Positions 39,979 to 41,164 of a stretch of DNA of 41,164 nt are shown piece after piece. The first letter of the stretch is position 1, and every line of letters starts with the position of its first letter. The DNA comes from Streptomyces afghaniensis 772 (lineage in GTDB: Bacteria > Actinomycetota > Actinomycetes > Streptomycetales > Streptomycetaceae). The translations under genes were made by a program, and so were the position numbers. The DNA lies in NCBI GenBank assembly GCA_000415505.1, contig KE354200.1, positions 1-41,164 on the forward strand, in the 5' to 3' direction. Below the pieces are notes generated by a model. The model searched no databases. It was not told where the DNA came from and worked only from the letters and a program-made list of their open reading frames with translations.

Positions 39979-41164
39979 TCAGATGCGGGTCAGGGCCCAG
40001 AACCCCACGGCGTAGCAGGCCAGGGCGAGGAGCAGGAGCGGGACCGCGACCTTGGCCGGGGGGCCTGGGCGACGGGCAGGGCGCTGAGCTCGGTGCCGCG
40101 AAGTGCCCTGGCCGATCGGAGTCCCTTGTCCGGACGGTGGGGTTTGCGGGGCCGGGGTCAGCGAGGTGTGCGCGGTGTACGAGGCTGTGGAGGTGCTGGT
40201 GGGCTGCTGTGTTGCGGGAGGCAGCGGCTGACCGGGATAGCCCGCGTGGTTCGGGTAGGCCGGAGGGAGCGGCTGGGACGGGTGCAGCGGGTGCGTGGGG
40301 TCGTAGGGGGAGTAGAGAGCGTGTGAGGCCTGTGCCTGTGCGTCGTGGCCCGGCGTGGGGGAGTCGGTGCCGGTGACCTGGGGCGGTGGCAGGTGGAAGC
40401 TGCCGGTGTCCGACATGGCGGCCGGCGGAGCAGGGCTGGCCGGCGGGGCGATGTCCTGCCCGTGGCCGGGCTGTACGACCGCTGCGCCCGAGTCGGACCA
40501 GGCGTCGCCGTTGCCGGACGCGTCGTGGCCCCGCCGCGACGCCGACGCGCCCGTTCCCGAGGGGGCCTGGGCGTCCTGCCGGGGCCGCTCCCCGGCCGCC
40601 GGATGGGACCGCTCCTGGTCGGCCGCCGGACCGGACCTCTCCTCGTCCGTCGCGGGGCTGGCCGGTTCGTCCTGTCCCGGTCGCAGACCCCGAGCTCTCT
40701 CCAGCGGGCCGTTCGGCCCGAACCCCGGGGGAAGCGGACCGATCTGGTCGAAGATCTCGATCAGCTCGTCGTCCGGGCCGGGCTCGGGGAGGAGCTCCGC
40801 CGCGGCGGCGAGCGCCTTGCGCGCCCCCGTGGCCGTACGGAACCGGGCCTGCGGGTCCGGCTGGAGCAGCGTGGCCACCACCTGCCACAGCGGCTCAGGA
40901 ATGCCCTTGGGCGCGCCGGGCGTCCCGTGCTCGGCGAAGTACTGGATGAGCGCCTTGCTGTCCGGCTTGGCGCCCTCCAGCAGATACAGCGCGACCAGGC
41001 CCACGGCGAACAGGTCGGCGGGGAAGTCCGGCTCCGCGCCCATCATCTGCTCGGGCGCGAGATACCCGGGCGTCCCCACGACGAGGTTGGTCTCCGTCAG
41101 GCGGGGCTCGCCCAGCCGCATCGCGATGCCGAAGTCGGACAGCCGCAGCCGCGGCCGGCCTGTA
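39979..41164 (-). CDS. Membrane Ser/Thr protein kinase, C-terminal part (runs off the window)
   Basis: 394 residues are visible. The fragment begins in the activation segment of a Hanks-type kinase: LSDFGIAMRLGEPRLTETN (DFG motif), then VVGTPGYLAPEQ (the APE-equivalent APEQ), DLFAVGLVALYLLEG and the C-lobe end PQARFRTATGARKAL. The ATP-binding lobe and catalytic HRD loop are outside. About 220 residues of disordered Pro/Gln/Ser/Thr-rich linker follow, ending in one transmembrane helix (VAVPLLLLALACYAVGFWAL) and a five-residue tail. There is no extracellular sensor, so the kinase is membrane-tethered with input from the cytoplasm. Substrates are unknown. Confidence 0.9.
   Translation of the reverse strand, partial: TGRPRLRLSDFGIAMRLGEPRLTETNLVVGTPGYLAPEQMMGAEPDFPADLFAVGLVALYLLEGAKPDSKALIQYFAEHGTPGAPKGIPEPLWQVVATLLQPDPQARFRTATGARKALAAAAELLPEPGPDDELIEIFDQIGPLPPGFGPNGPLERARGLRPGQDEPASPATDEERSGPAADQERSHPAAGERPRQDAQAPSGTGASASRRGHDASGNGDAWSDSGAAVVQPGHGQDIAPPASPAPPAAMSDTGSFHLPPPQVTGTDSPTPGHDAQAQASHALYSPYDPTHPLHPSQPLPPAYPNHAGYPGQPLPPATQQPTSTSTASYTAHTSLTPAPQTPPSGQGTPIGQGTSRHRAQRPARRPGPPAKVAVPLLLLALACYAVGFWALTRI

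Overview
The window is the replication-origin segment of a Streptomyces chromosome. Third-codon GC is very high, GTG starts are frequent, seven copies or near-copies of the actinobacterial parS 16-mer TGTTTCACGTGAAACA occur, and many DnaA boxes of the TTGTCCACA type cluster between dnaA and dnaN. Gene order matches the conserved Streptomyces origin region and is largely collinear with the mycobacterial one (pcnA, Rv3909, mviN, sigM, rsmA, trxB, trxC, parB, parA, gid, jag, yidC, rnpA, rpmH, dnaA, dnaN, recF, dciA, gyrB, gyrA, DUF3566, ileT). Family and locus comparisons are from memory; no search was run.

Layout. 1-2490: start of a bifunctional penicillin-binding protein (minus), a PadR regulator with a palindromic operator, and inositol-3-phosphate synthase closed by a strong terminator. 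2514-4498: MFS transporter and an LppU/SCO3897-type membrane protein, then two parS sites inside terminator-like palindromes. 4509-14509: CCA-adding enzyme (minus), then an envelope block (DUF6049 protein with an apparent frameshift, MurJ flippase, membrane pseudokinase, SigM and its zinc-type anti-sigma factor). 14579-16103: a SigR-type promoter drives trxB-trxA, followed by another parS and a terminator. 16121-23041 (minus): GNAT protein, possible small membrane ORF, parB, parA, rsmG, jag/khpB, yidC, yidD, rnpA, rpmH. 23260-27505: dnaA, oriC, dnaN. 27652-36288: gnd, recF, dciA, gyrB, gyrA, DUF3566 protein. 36387-41164: tRNA-Ile(GAT), three poorly characterised secreted or membrane proteins, the DLW-39 microprotein, and the C-terminal part of a membrane Ser/Thr kinase.

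How it works together. DnaA, its boxes, the sliding clamp, the helicase operator DciA and gyrase serve initiation and elongation; ParA, ParB and the parS cluster organise and segregate the origin. MurJ, the pseudokinase, SigM with its anti-sigma factor and DUF6049 form a cell-envelope module. The trx operon carries a textbook thiol-stress promoter. The most informative non-coding signals are (i) parS sites merged with or next to terminators in convergent gaps, (ii) an apparent DnaA-box/GC/DnaA-trio unwinding module upstream of dnaN, and (iii) two nearly identical DnaA-box pairs flanking the dnaA-dnaN locus. This is core chromosome, and I see no mobile element, CRISPR array or defence island.
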